A DNA stretch of 64,000 nt from Microvelia longipes. Taxonomy: Eukaryota; Arthropoda; Insecta; Hemiptera; Veliidae. Shown here piece after piece: positions 52,214 through 63,893 of this stretch. The position numbers and the translations under genes are program-made. The stretch is from NCBI GenBank assembly GCA_018340805.1, contig JACMZG010001914.1, forward strand, positions 18,567,885 to 18,631,884, in the 5' to 3' direction. Below the pieces are notes generated by a model. That model did no database searches, had not been told where the DNA came from, and saw only the letters and a list, made by a program, of their open reading frames with translations. Within the stretch, counting starts at the first letter, position 1. Each line of letters opens with the position of its first letter.

Positions 52214-52525
52214 CGTTGAGATATTATTACACGAAGGGCCCTTTAGGTCAAATTTTGAAACATCAAGTAACATGTGTCCTGACCACTTTTGCTTATAAAT
52301 ATAATCAAATAATCAGTATAAAATTACAAATAACTTAGATAGCATAACATTAAACATGCCAAAAATGTGCGAGAGGCAGAAACCAATTGATTTATTATAA
52401 ACTTAATTTACTCTTGAAGGAGAATTCAATAAGGTTAAACAGAGCCCCTGAGAGCCCCAAAAAGATGTTACATGCCTCGCTATGTATTGAGAAAGGCTAT
52501 ACCCCCTCTAGTATTTATTTCTATG
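52214..52525 (-). mobile_element. CATAGAG-family MITE with perfect 8-bp target duplication
   Basis: 312 bp flanked on both sides by GATTCATC. The left TIR has decayed to CGTTGAGATATTATTACACG; the right end is CTAGTATTTATTTCTATG. Confidence 0.85.
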
Positions 52526-53239
52526 GATTCATCCCTATTTTAGTATTTTAATTTTTTTAGGCTGAAGCAGGGCTTCGAATCTGCAAATTTTAATTAGAAA
52601 AAAGCCATCTTAGATTTTAATAATTTTATTAAAAGCTGAGATGTTTTGATCTATATTTGATCTCCAGTAATTTAAAAAAACCTTAAGTTGTTTAATTCAA
52701 TTTAAGTCACCAGGAGAATCGACCGGTACCAATCGATATTTCTATACTCAAATATCGCAATAAATGGACTCATTTTAAATTCCACAAATAACAGGATTTT
52801 TTAAAGAATTGAAGCTGACAAGTTAAGTGTTTACATTATATTCAGGTTTGAAATACAAGTAAAGTAGGTACGAAAGTAAAAATATACTTTTCGATGAGCT
52901 TAATTACGGACTTACTCTCGTCTTATAAGTCATTTTTAGTGCCATTTGAAAGCTCCTTACTCACTTAATTTCATATAAGGAAGTCAATCAAGACATAAAA
53001 CCTTGATAAACCAAATAATGAAGTAGAAACTTAAAGCATGTTTATACTTGGTGGATCATTCAAGGTGTGCCAACATAAAATTCTGAAAAATAAGATTAAA
53101 CATTGTCCTGGATTTTTGAAATGTTATTTTACCCAAGAAAAAGTCGACCCTGGGGAATCTAAATTGACCACGAGTCTCGGTAATTCCTTGCCGCGAGTCT
53201 AAAGGGTTCACCATGATATCTATGATACATCAATACAAG

Positions 53240-53939
53240 CATAGAGATATCATTACTAAAGGGATCCTATAGGTTACATTGTGAAACATTAAAAAAGTAA
53301 CCTGACCACATTCGATGAATTATACAATCAAATCATTTGACAAACCATTATTTTTGATGAATATATGTTTTTATTTAGTCTTTATTTCCTGAATGCTTCT
53401 TATTATTATATTTTTTTTATTATTATAATTTTATTTCATCTTATCTATATTCTTTTAACTATCAATAGACAAATGACTGTACTTACAAAACACCCAACTG
53501 ACGCTAGAAAGCCTACTTGATATGACTGTGATGCACTTAATATATAAAAAAAAATATAAATAAAAAATTAGGTAAAACTCAGTAAAAGAGACTAAACTCA
53601 CATTCCCACAGCACAGGACACCCATCCTAAAGTGGGAATTAATTCAAACCAAATATATTTAGAATTTTTGTAATTTTTAGTTAAATAAAGGATTATTTTT
53701 TATTAAAAAAAAATCATAGTACAAAATTACACTAACTTATATAGTTGAACAATAAAAATACAAATCAAAACACAAACAATGTGCGGGAAGCCAAAATCAA
53801 TTGATTCATTATAACCTTATCTCACTCTTGAAGGAGAATTCAATGAGGTTACACAGTAACCCTGAGAGCCCCAAAAAGATGTTTCAGGCCTTTCAATGTA
53901 TTGAGATAGGCTGTGCCCCCTCTAGTATATATTTCTATG
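53240..53939 (-). mobile_element. CATAGAG-family MITE split by an insertion of about 400 bp
   Basis: The ends CATAGAGATATCATTACTAA and TAGTATATATTTCTATG are flanked by AATACAAG and AATACAAA. Family sequence stops near 53345 and resumes near 53755. The insert has no ORF or clear TIR. Confidence 0.75.
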
Positions 53940-54936
53940 AATACAAAGTTAACCATGACGAGCTAATACATTGATTTCTTAAGATAATCCGCTTTAACAA
54001 ATAAATAAAAATTATTATTTCATTCGCTTTTTCACCAACATCATTTTTTTTTTACTTTTCCGTGACTCATTACATTAAATTTAAACTGATAATTGAGGCA
54101 ACATTATTTTCAACATATTTAGCGAAGCAAAAATAAAAGCCTTTGAACAAAAATTGATGTATTAAATAAAAAAATAATAGAAGTAAAAGAAAAACATTGT
54201 CAGGCGTTTGAAGTCGAGAAATTAATACAGTTATATTAATAAGGTGATGGCCGATGTCTAGCGGCTAGCTTCTAATTTCCATCGTTGTAAAGCCGCTGTA
54301 ATTGTTGACAATTCACTCGATAGTGTCGTTTTAGTGCTAAGTACCGTTTCTTTTTGAAGTTCAGTTTATTCTTTAACCTATATTTTTTTATCCCAGAGGA
54401 TATTTAAGGTTTATGTAGCAAGAAATAATGTAAAACAAAATTACAATAGCTCTTAAGCATACAAATGCCATTTCTAAAAATAAATAATATTTTTATAAAT
54501 AATACCTTATGCAGTAAATAAAATTGTTTTGTATTCCTCATAAAATAGGATAAAATTAAATTTTGATAAGTCAACACTTTATGCAGTTACTATAATTTTC
54601 TTAATTTATAAGAGACAAAACAAGCAAAAAAAACTCAATCCGTGTATGTTTACAAGCAAATAAAAATCATGTAATTTTTTTCAATTTTCAACAATTCTAT
54701 CACTTAGACTTAAATAACCGTCCGAAGGATACATAATTTTATATGTTTACAAACAACTAAGTACTTTAAAAATAAATTTTAACAAAACATTTAAAAACAA
54801 TATTTAACAAAAATTTGTTTACTTTTATAATTACGTTTTCGCTTTCAAAAATTATTAAGTGTTTTTTATTTATTTATAATATTAACACTGTATTTTAGAA
54901 ATTTTTGAAAGTCTCTTACATAATGTAAGCTAACAA

Positions 54937-54970
54937 TTTCTATCTTATAACATCACCTATAAGATAGAAA
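54937..54970. repeat. 12-bp perfect hairpin
   Basis: TTTCTATCTTAT pairs with ATAAGATAGAAA across a 10-nt loop. Confidence 0.8.
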
Positions 54971-55165
54971 TGAAAAACAAAAAAAACGAGCTGCCAAATA
55001 TGGAACTAAGCTCCCCTATCTAATTCATCACATGGAATCGCATCAAGAAATCAAGAACTGTATGTATTAACTGTTCTCGAGACAGTAAATGTATTTACTG
55101 TCTGAGAACGAGCAAAGCGGGTCCAATGTGTTGATAAAAGTAAGTTTAGTATAGTTTAAGTAAGT

Positions 55166-55167
<2 letters not shown>

Positions 55168-55213
<46 letters not shown>

Positions 55214-55276
55214 CATACAAACATACATACATACATACATACATACATACATACATACATACATACATACATACAT
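55168..55276. repeat. (AT)n then (CATA)n microsatellite
   Basis: About 20 AT units run into about 16 CATA units. Confidence 0.95.
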
Positions 55277-56844
55277 CGGTGTAATAAAGCCACAGCTATT
55301 TGTAGATTAGACGTAAACTGCCAGCGTACAAGGATTCATAAGGTAGAGCACTATCAAAAAGGCCCAAAACGTGACCTACTCGCTGGGTAATCCATGACCT
55401 CTCCTTAATCACTATCACTAGGAGTCATATTTATCTCTTAGACTATATACTAAGACGTGTATTTTGAAAGTGGAGTATAATTCAAGCTATTAGTAAGGTT
55501 TTGAACTCTCTGGATTTCGTACTTATTTGCAAATATGTTTTGAATTAATCACTGTTTCGTGTAAACGACTTCAGTGTGCGGAATTTAAAATTTGAAACTA
55601 GGTAATAATGCCCGTTTAGAGGTTTGCGGCTCATCGGGGATAACTCCTACGAGAACAACCGCAGGTACAGTTTGCGATAATTTATTTGTTCATATCATAC
55701 ATAAAATGAGAATGTAATCTAATATGCGAAACTCTGAACTCCGTAGTATTAAAGGTCAGATTAAACACTAACGCTTTAGCGGAGCGTTATTATTATTATT
55801 ATTATAACAATAATAATTATTATTAGCGGAGCATGGAAGCGGCTTGTTTCTGACAGGGGAATAGAACATGAGAGCTAGGATTTTATTCACTAATTGATTA
55901 GATTGTGCAGTTTTGTTGACTTGCGCAGTTCTTAACACACCAAAACTAATAATATATCTCTTATTAAAAAGAGCACACACAAAGAACACCCCCCCCCCCA
56001 TCCACCCTCTCTATTGTTTTTACTAGAGTTCCTCGTAGTTCTCAGTCAAGTACATGGAACTGCGCTAACTTATTCCCGCAGTGCGGATTAAGTTCCTGAC
56101 ATCAGTATCTCAGTATAAATCATAATAAATTAAGACTTTCCCCCCAACAATTTTTTCCTACTCCACACTTTAAAGATATAGTAACCCTACAGATATGGAA
56201 AAATATGGTTACCCTAAAGCTATTTTGTTATATTATAGTCATTATAAAGGTAATACGAATGCTTACACAATATTGAAAGTAGGATGAATATTGCATAGAT
56301 AGCGCAAAAGTACATTTTACCTACAAAATAATGCACTGAAATCGTGCATTTACTATTTTTTACATACTTTCAGCTCCTCGTGAACCCCATTAGATCCCTA
56401 CTTGTATTTCATCTAAATAACCATTAATAGATTAGGAAAACACTTATGGTTTATAGCTATAAAGTGTAATTTCATATAGCTAAAGAAGAGTAATTTAATT
56501 TTAAAAGATAGTATTTTTTAATTAGTAGAGTATTTTTAATTTAAAAGAGAAGTTTTAGAATAATTTTGGGAAACTTAACCACTTGTTGGATAATATTCAA
56601 CAGGTTCTTTCAGATTAATATTTGGCAATTCTGTTATAGGATTTCGAAATAACTCGAAGCAAGTCTAGTACAACTATTTAATAGATATAATCAATATACA
56701 GCTTAGCTCTGGTCCAGTTTGGAACCTTTATATGATTCCTTTAGATCATCCTTTATTAATTATCTTAAGTATCAATATTTAATAAGATAAAATGTTTTTA
56801 TTTTTGAAATAAAAACTGTGTGAAAACTGAATGAAGAGCATAAT

Positions 56845-57232
56845 ACCGTGTTTTAATGCCTCCTAAGCGGTATCATTGCAAATTCCAATGTATTTATGCT
56901 AGAGACTTGAAACTTTGCACAAAAATCAATCTATAGGTGTAATTGTACTATCAGGAGAATCATTTTTTTAATGACGTCATTACCCGCAATAATGATTCAG
57001 CAAATATTTCGAAAAATCGTAGAACGCGGAAAAAAGTTGCGATCAGTTTGAATTTTTTTAGGATTTATATTAGATCATAAAAGTTAAGCAGTATCAGGCG
57101 TGATCAGAGCATGAATGAGTGACCGCTGGGAATGAAACGGATGTATTTACTACCAAGGATGAGCGAAGCATATCCGAAAGTTGAGAGGATGAGCGTGTTG
57201 AAGAAAAGTTCCGAGGTACCCCGTACCCGATT
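56845..57232 (+). repeat. 5S-bearing repeat family, 3' two thirds
   Basis: It contains the GACGTCATTACCCGCAATAA segment, a 5S-like segment at 57071-57130 (AAAAGTTAAGCAG, GAGTGACCGCTGGGAAT) and the full end GTACCCCGTACCCGATTTTT. Confidence 0.75.
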
Positions 57233-57317
57233 TTTTTGTTTCTTTAATACAGTTTCTCTAATACTTTAATATTAGTCAATTAAAAAAATATACACTTTTA
57301 TTGATATACATTTAAAA

Positions 57318-57571
57318 ATGACAATCCTACACTGGACGCCTCCAGTGCAGGATTGTCAAAAACAAAACTATGTTAGAATACATACAATCCTAACAAAAAT
57401 GACAATCCTACACTGGACGCCTCCAGCGCAGGATTGTCAAAAACAAAATTATATTAGAATACATATAATCCTAATAAAAATGAAAATCCTATACTGTACC
57501 CCACCAGCGCAGGATTGTCAAAAACAAAACTATGTTAGAATACATACAATCCTAACAAAAACGACAATCCT
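57318..57571. repeat. 81-bp tandem array, three units, each with two hairpins
   Basis: The unit starts ATGACAATCCTACACTGG. GACAATCCT pairs with AGGATTGTC around a CTGG/CCAG inner stem, and GTTAG pairs with CTAAC further on. The period is a multiple of three, so one frame stays open over all units; no protein is claimed. Confidence 0.85.
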
Positions 57572-58423
57572 ACGATAAAAAATATGTTTAAGTATGTTTA
57601 AATAAACTTTTTAAAACACTAAATTGAATCTATTTTATAAATTTAAACTAAAATTAGTTCGTCATTTTAGCCCAAGTATAAAGATCAAGTTTTGACCTTA
57701 TTGACTAATAGTGTTGGCTCATTATTTCATAACAGCCAAGTCCTGTCTGCGCAATTGAAGTTAATGAGTTTCGGTCAGTTGAATATTTCAAAGGATATAT
57801 TATATTTATAAAGAAATTCATATTTGTTAAGAAACTATAATTATCCTTTATAAATAATATAGCAATAAAACTTGACTATAAAATATACGAATTGGAATCA
57901 ATACAGACTCTTTTAATTTTAAAATGTTTTTATAAAAACTGTGTATATATATAATAGTTGTAAACTGTAGTACCAAATAGTATTAAGTAGTAACCAAATA
58001 AAATAATAATAAAATGAATAAAAGAATAAAATAAATAAAATAAAAATACACATATACTGTGTGATGCCTTCAAATTCTCAATTTTCTAGGACAAACCAAG
58101 TTGATAACTAAGTGGAAATTCAACGTTTCAATTTTTAAAAATATTAACTTCAACTTCCTAACAAACGAGGTCTTCCCTGGAGGACTTAAAAAATGTATTT
58201 ATCAACAAAGCCTTTACAAGAAGACTAAGAAATATGGTCTTTGACAGAAGGTTTAGGACTCTATATCAAAATGGCCCTCAAAAAAAGGCTAAGTACACCA
58301 ACTTACTTGAAAGTAAGTTGGTAGCAACAAGGTAAGTAAGTTGAAAACAAGATCTCCCCAGAGGACTTATATTTCCTTTTAATTATAAGATCACTATACG
58401 TAGAAACTTAATACTTATTTAAA

Positions 58424-59208
58424 AATTCGAGAACGGGGTACTTCAGAACTTTTCCTCATTACATCGGGTTCGCTACGCTCATTCTCCCTATTTCGGACTC
58501 GCTTCCCTCATCCTCAAAATATACAAGTTGTTAAATTTATACTGCAACTAATCTTCAGACTCGCTTCGCTCGTCCTTAAATAGTAAATGCATCCATTTCA
58601 TTCCCAGTGGTTACCCAACCAGGCACTGAACACGCTCGATGCGTGTTTCAACAATACTTGTAATAAAAAGAAACTTGGCTAACTTTTATACTACGTAAAG
58701 GTATACACTTGTACCAAATTTCAACTCAATTGGATTATCTTCCGATTTTATAATATTTAAAAAACTTATACAAGTAATTCGATATAAAAATTGAACTAAT
58801 GTGATAATGAGAAACTTGGCACATACGTTTCTTATTATAGCTACATGCGTGCTAAATCTCAATTCGATCGCTCACTATTTGAATTTTCGTAATTTTTGTT
58901 GAATCATTTTTTCGAGTTAATGACGTCATAAAAAAAATATTTCCGGACAGCACAACTACAGCAGTAGACTGACTTTTATACAAAGTTTCAACTCTCTAAC
59001 GTAAGTATTTATCATCGTAGCTCCTAGTGTATACTAGGAGCTACGATGATAACAGATATACACTTACATACCGAAAGAAAACCTTGTGAAAACATTTAGG
59101 AGACATTAAAAACACCTAAATAGGATAATTCCGGTGACATCCTGGTTTCGGATATCTTTGAAGACACAATACTTTTCCTATATACCTATGGTATATATGA
59201 GGAAAAGT
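58424..59208 (-). repeat. 5S-bearing repeat family, near-complete copy with a small palindrome
   Basis: It begins with a degenerate GGGTACTTCAGAACTTTTCC, has the 5S-like segment at 58601-58660, and ends at the hairpin CCTATGGTATATATGAGGAA. At 59008-59053 GTAGCTCCTAG is duplicated in inverted orientation (see finding). Confidence 0.75.
59008..59053. repeat. Perfect small palindrome inside a 5S-family copy
   Basis: ATCATCGTAGCTCCTAGTGT is mirrored by ACTAGGAGCTACGATGAT around a TATA centre, a local inverted duplication of a family segment. Confidence 0.8.
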
Positions 59209-59764
59209 AAACATTAACTCAATCTCGTTAGGAGACATAAATTCAGATTAAAATTCGCAAAAACGATAGGCGTCACATTAAAGCCCTAGTATCAATACTT
59301 AATCAAGTTATGACTTCACATTAACCTTGTCATAAAAACAAGTTTAACCAAGTGATAAAACACAAAGCGATTTTAGCATCTTACAACTATTTTTTTACTC
59401 GATTTTATTACCAACTATAAAATCTATGTCATAAAAAAATGTTCCGCAACACAACTGACTTTACGACTTGAATCGGACATCACATTATTCTCGACCCCAC
59501 ATCCTTAACTAAATAAATGAAGTAACTTAGTTTTGTAATTACAATAAATAGTCAGGGTTCATTTTTAATTAATTGCAAAACAGATGTTTTATAGTAAATT
59601 AATTAGATTTTAATTTATTATTAAATAAAGATGAAGACGTTTAAGCTAGGATAGGTAGCTAATAACGAAGGAAAATATAATATTTTTTTTCTCACGGCTG
59701 TATCAAATGTAAGATAGTACAGAGAACACTATTCATGATACAGCGGTACTAGTTCACATACCTA

Positions 59765-59886
59765 CACATAAGAGTACATGTAACACACAATGTTACATAA
59801 GCACATAAGTGTATTGGATATAATTCACATAAGAGTACATGTAACACACAATGTTACATAAGCACATAAGTGTATTGGATATAATT
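59765..59886. repeat. 61-bp tandem duplication
   Basis: Two identical units beginning CACATAAGAGTACATGTAAC. Confidence 0.95.
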
Positions 59887-60034
59887 CTTGTTAAAGAATT
59901 CCATAAAGGAATCAATATTTTTTTTAAAATTATATAAATCGTAGCGTTGGTTTAATTAAATAAGCACAGTTTTAGAGGAATTAAGAGCACCATAGGCTTA
60001 AATAGTACAAAGAGATAACCACTAGAGCCAGCGT

Positions 60035-60180
60035 ATACAACAAGAAGCCTTTGGTCTCGTGACCGCTACGTGGCGTAGACGCTGCCCTCGCCTCACTTTG
60101 CAGCTACATGGTTGATGTCCTATATCAGTTCGTCATATTACTAATTTATATAAGGGCATACTGCTATAATACAAGCGAAT
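60035..60180. repeat. Interspersed repeat, copy 2 of the 25600 family
   Basis: ACAAGAAGCCTTTGG, TATCAGTTCGTCATATTACT and ATTTATATAA are in the same order as at 25600. The stretch between them is GC-rich (GTGACCGCTACGTGGCGTAG). Confidence 0.55.
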
Positions 60181-60354
60181 TTTTAAAATGTATTAGTCAA
60201 AAAACGTGATTTTTTTACATCATGTTATACATGTCAATCAATAAAACCGGAACGAATACTGGCAATGATATGTAACTTCGTATTATTGTACATGGGTAAC
60301 ATGTAATGTAACCAAATATAATAGTTCATGTGTAAAAAATTCAGCCCGATTTGA

Positions 60355-60478
60355 AATGTTTGTGGGGTCATTATTGTGGGTTAATGTTGTCACACGTATT
60401 AAAAAAACAATAGAGTTCGGGACATTAACAGGGATGATTTGTGTCCTAAGTTTAATTTCGATTCGAAAAAACGTTTGA
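60355..60478. repeat. Interspersed repeat, copy 2 of the 6003 family
   Basis: CATTATTGTGGGTTAATGTT, TCACACGTATT and TTCGGGACATTAACAGGGAT are collinear with 6003-6120. Confidence 0.5.
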
Positions 60479-60714
60479 AAGTTAATCTTTCGAACGCCTA
60501 AACCGTAATGATGATAGTTCTATACTACATGAGATATCGAACATAATCTTGTAACTTGACAAGGTCACAATAAAAGAATTAATAAAAGATTCATAGATAA
60601 TAAATGAAAGGTAAAATTAAAGATAATATATTATTCTTAATTTTATTTACGCATATCCTTTATACAAGAAGAAAATATTAAGACGTATAATTTAAGATGG
60701 TAACTTTAAAACAT

Positions 60715-60760
60715 AACGTTGCCTGGGCTGCTTGGCAGGAAACAGCCAGGATGCAACGTT
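60715..60760. repeat. 46-nt near-perfect hairpin
   Basis: AACGTTGCCTGGGCTG pairs with CAGCCAGGATGCAACGTT, with small bulges. It is isolated and GC-richer than its surroundings. Confidence 0.75.
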
Positions 60761-60790
60761 TTTACACGCACGTCCTTAATTTTTAAGGAT

Positions 60791-60914
60791 TAACTGCGAA
60801 AGATCAAACACTACGCGTAGAGATGCCAATTAACTGCGAAAGATCAAACATTACGCGTAGAGATACTAATTAACTGCGAAAGATAAAACATTACGCGTAG
60901 ACATGCTAATTAAT
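60791..60914. repeat. 40-bp tandem array, three units
   Basis: Units begin TAACTGCGAAAGATCAAACA and contain TTACGCGTAGAGAT. Confidence 0.93.
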
Positions 60915-60989
60915 GTGTCAAGCAAAGCCCGTACCGATGATCGTTTAAAATCTTTTTAGGGGCTATCAATAAGTGCTTTCTTGTTGAGT

Positions 60990-61612
60990 CGCAACTTAAT
61001 TCGCTTGTCCTCAGCGAATGATTGCGTGATTTTTCTCATATGAAAATGACTGCATCATAGCAGTCCTAAGTATCTTAGCAGAAAGTCGTCGGACTTGATT
61101 TGCTCGTCCTCAGACAGTAAAATCGTTCGCTTTATTTCCAGTAGTCAACTATCCAGGTTCTGACCTCGCTCGATAATGATTAACATAAGTAATCTCACAA
61201 AAAACAGTAGCTAAACTAACTTCTCGTAATGAAACTTAGTATGTCATAAACAAGTAGGACAAAAAAGGATAGACTAGTGCCAAATTTCAACTCCACTGGG
61301 TTATTTTTCTTTTTTTAAATGTTGATGTGTCATTCCATAAAAATTGAACCAATGCTGTTAATAAGATTTCTTTCCTGATAGCATAACTAGACATAAATAT
61401 TGATTTTTTTACTCAGTTTTAACTGTCAAGCATAAACAAACTAGGAGTTACGATAATAACAGACGCACACACATACACTTGCAGACAATTAAAAAAAACA
61501 CTCAAGGGATTTTAAAAATCCTGAATCGGACATATCATGTGAAATCCCGGTTTTAGATTGATGCGAACACTATATTTTCCTATGCACCTACGGTTTAAAA
61601 CGAAGGAAAATA
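60990..61612 (-). repeat. 5S-bearing repeat family, diverged copy
   Basis: It contains TTCGCTTGTCCTCAG motifs, a decayed 5S-like segment at 61140-61190 (CTATCCAGGTTCTGACCTCG on the plus strand), the GACGCACACACATACA tract and the hairpin end CACCTACGGTTTAAAACGAA. Confidence 0.65.
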
Positions 61613-61619
61613 AAAAAGT

Positions 61620-62985
61620 AAAATTTTTTATCAGATGTCTACGTTTCAGCACTTAAGAATCCTAAAAATCAAAATAAATTGGGATCTATAAATGTGTAAT
61701 GTATATAAGTGGGGATTAAAGTTAAAAGAGTCCTTAACCACATATGTGGCTGGAACAGTTCTCGAGATAACAAGGAATAAACAACGTCGCGTCATTTTTG
61801 GTGTAAATTCGATAAGAGCTGATAAAATTTAAAAAGTGATTCCATAGAAGGTTTTTATGAATGAAATCAATTTTTATTGACATGTCAGGATATATACCAT
61901 CAATATCGATTCCAACAATGACGCCACACGTCCAAATGCGTTTGGTTTGTTTACATAGAATTGAATTACCTAATAAATGTTTAACATCTTGCCGCAAAGC
62001 GGCTCGTAATTTTTATGATATTATACAAAGTAGATAGTAAAAAACCTGGTAGCTATTCTTCACTGCGGTAAAACCAATTATAAATTAACTAAATAAACAA
62101 AACTCCAGAATGATATATCTTTTACCATCATCATTCTTTAAACCTCAAATAAGTCACTTGAAAACTGCTAATAATCCTTCTCTAATTACAATTAGGTTAC
62201 AAATGACGTAAACCGTACATTAAGACACAATTCATCTCCACGTCTTAATTCCCAACCAATCACATTAAAAAATGATGTTACGCAAACATCAGATGTGATA
62301 GGAAATAATAAACGCCATATCATCGGCATATCCTTTACGGATAGGTGTAATATAATATTTAAGTTTAATATATAGGTCAGTAATAAGAATCCTGTTTCTA
62401 TAGGTATAAGATTTCTACATTCTGAGCTACCTCAGGTATTTCCTACAGGTTAAAGATTGCCAGGTCACTCACCTTATAAAACTAATAGGTGACTTAGCTC
62501 TCTACCTCCCTATTTGTTAATAATGAAAGTGTACTGGTGTTACTTACCCACAAATCACGATTATTCAGTAAAAGACTGTTTGAATAAAAGTGTGGTAAAT
62601 TATATTTCACTTATAGCAGCTCACGAGTGTGTTCGAGCAGCTTAGAAAAAATTTCTAGCATGAATTATGGAGGGATGCGAACATTTTGAGCAAAATTACA
62701 AGACCTATCCAAGCAGAATTATGAAAGAGGAAATAACATCTAGGTTATAGGAGAGATGCGATCATTATGAAGAATTTTTAAAGATTTCTTTCATGAAGAT
62801 TAAAACGATCAAACTGATACTGAACTGTCATTTGTTGAAAGTAAAATTTTAAATTAACTTTTCAGCATACATACTTATAAAAGTTACTGGTAGCTTGATT
62901 TAGTATTTTAGGAATTGCATGTTTATATGATGACATGAATAAAGTTGGTTTATCAAGCTCTACTTCGAATTTCCTATCGAAAAGC
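61620..62985. other. Intergenic stretch between 5S-family copies
   Basis: One unrecognised short ORF (61734-61997) and otherwise nothing supported. Confidence 0.5.
61734..61997 (-). other. Unrecognised ORF of 87 codons
   Basis: It begins MRQDVKHLLGNSILCKQTKR, is Cys- and Ile-rich, and has no motif I can name. It lies between repeat copies; a transposon fragment is the most likely explanation. Confidence 0.12.
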
Positions 62986-62989
62986 ACGC

Positions 62990-63762
62990 TTTTTTACTTT
63001 TTCTCATTTATGCCGTAGGTATATAGGAAAAATATTGTGTTTCCAAAAAAAATCCGAAACCATCCAAAATTATCCGTTTCAGGTATTTTGAAGGCCTCCT
63101 GAACGGTTTTCACAAAGTTGTCTGTCTGTATGTGTGTGTGTATGTCTGTTATCATCGTAGCTCCTAGAGTATTTATGCTAGAGAGTTGAAACTTTGTACA
63201 AAAATCAGTCAACCGCTGTATTTGTACTATCCGGAATTTTTTTTATGACGACATTAACCCGCAATAATAACTAGGAAAAATGATGCGATCAGAATGACAT
63301 TTGGCACGCATGTAGCTTAGTATAAGACTAACATATGTGCCATGTTTCATCTCATAAGCAGCAATAGTTCAATTTATTTCTAATGACTTATGTACGTTTT
63401 TTTAAAAAAAATCCGTTAACAATCTAATTGAGCTGTTTACTTGGCAACAGTGTATAAACCTTTACGTAATAAATAAGTACAAAATATTTTGTTTCAATAC
63501 TTCAAATATCTACGATTTTTGTTGGATCATAGAAGTTAAGCAGCATTGAGCGTGGTCAGTGCCTGGATGGGTGACCTGAGCATAAAACGAATGTATTTAC
63601 TATTTGAGGATGAGCTAAGCGAGTCCAAAGAGGTTTTGCAGTATAAATTTGACGAATTGTATATTCTGGGGACGATCGAAGCGAGTTCGAAGTAGGGAGG
63701 ATGAGCGTAGCGAATCCGATGTGATATGGAAAAGTTCCGAATTACCCTGTACCCGATTTTTA
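62990..63762 (+). repeat. 5S-bearing repeat family, complete reference copy
   Basis: In order: terminal hairpin (TTTTTCTCATTTATGCCGTA..TATAGGAAAAA), GTTTTCACAAAGTTGTCTGT, a TGTGTGTG tract, TATCATCGTAGCTCCTAGAG, an AT-rich body, the 5S-like segment at 63521-63582 (AGAAGTTAAGCAGCATTGAG and GCCTGGATGGGTGACC), GAGTTCGAAG repeats, and the end CCTGTACCCGATTTTT. It defines the family used for the other entries. Confidence 0.8.
63521..63760 (+). promoter_or_regulatory. 5S rRNA-like internal pol III promoter and T-run terminator
   Basis: GAAGTTAAGC matches 5S box A, the following GCCTGG the intermediate element, and GGATGGGTGACC box C, with correct order and near-native spacing. The unit ends in a T5 run about 190 bp downstream, a plausible pol III stop. 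In the 57071 and 49500 copies box C continues into CGCTGGGAAT. Activity cannot be judged from sequence. Confidence 0.55.
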
Positions 63763-63830
63763 AGTATTTAATACATGATTTCAATTAATAAATATTTTTT
63801 CGATTACAATTCTTATCGATTTTTTATGTT

Positions 63831-63836
<6 letters not shown>

Positions 63837-63892
<56 letters not shown>
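63837..63892. repeat. (AT)n microsatellite
   Basis: About 25 AT units, 75 bp after the T-run end of the last 5S-family copy. Confidence 0.95.

Positions 63893-63893
<1 letters not shown>

Larger units (their letters stand above)
53950..56840. other. Intergenic AT-rich stretch
   Basis: It holds one hairpin (54937), one microsatellite (55168), ATT repeats (55789-55825) and a C run (55989-55998). No gene was seen. Confidence 0.5.

Noticed and set aside
57318..57578. 86-codon repeat protein
   Set aside because: The open frame follows from the 81-bp period and there is no coding signature; it is kept only as a DNA repeat.
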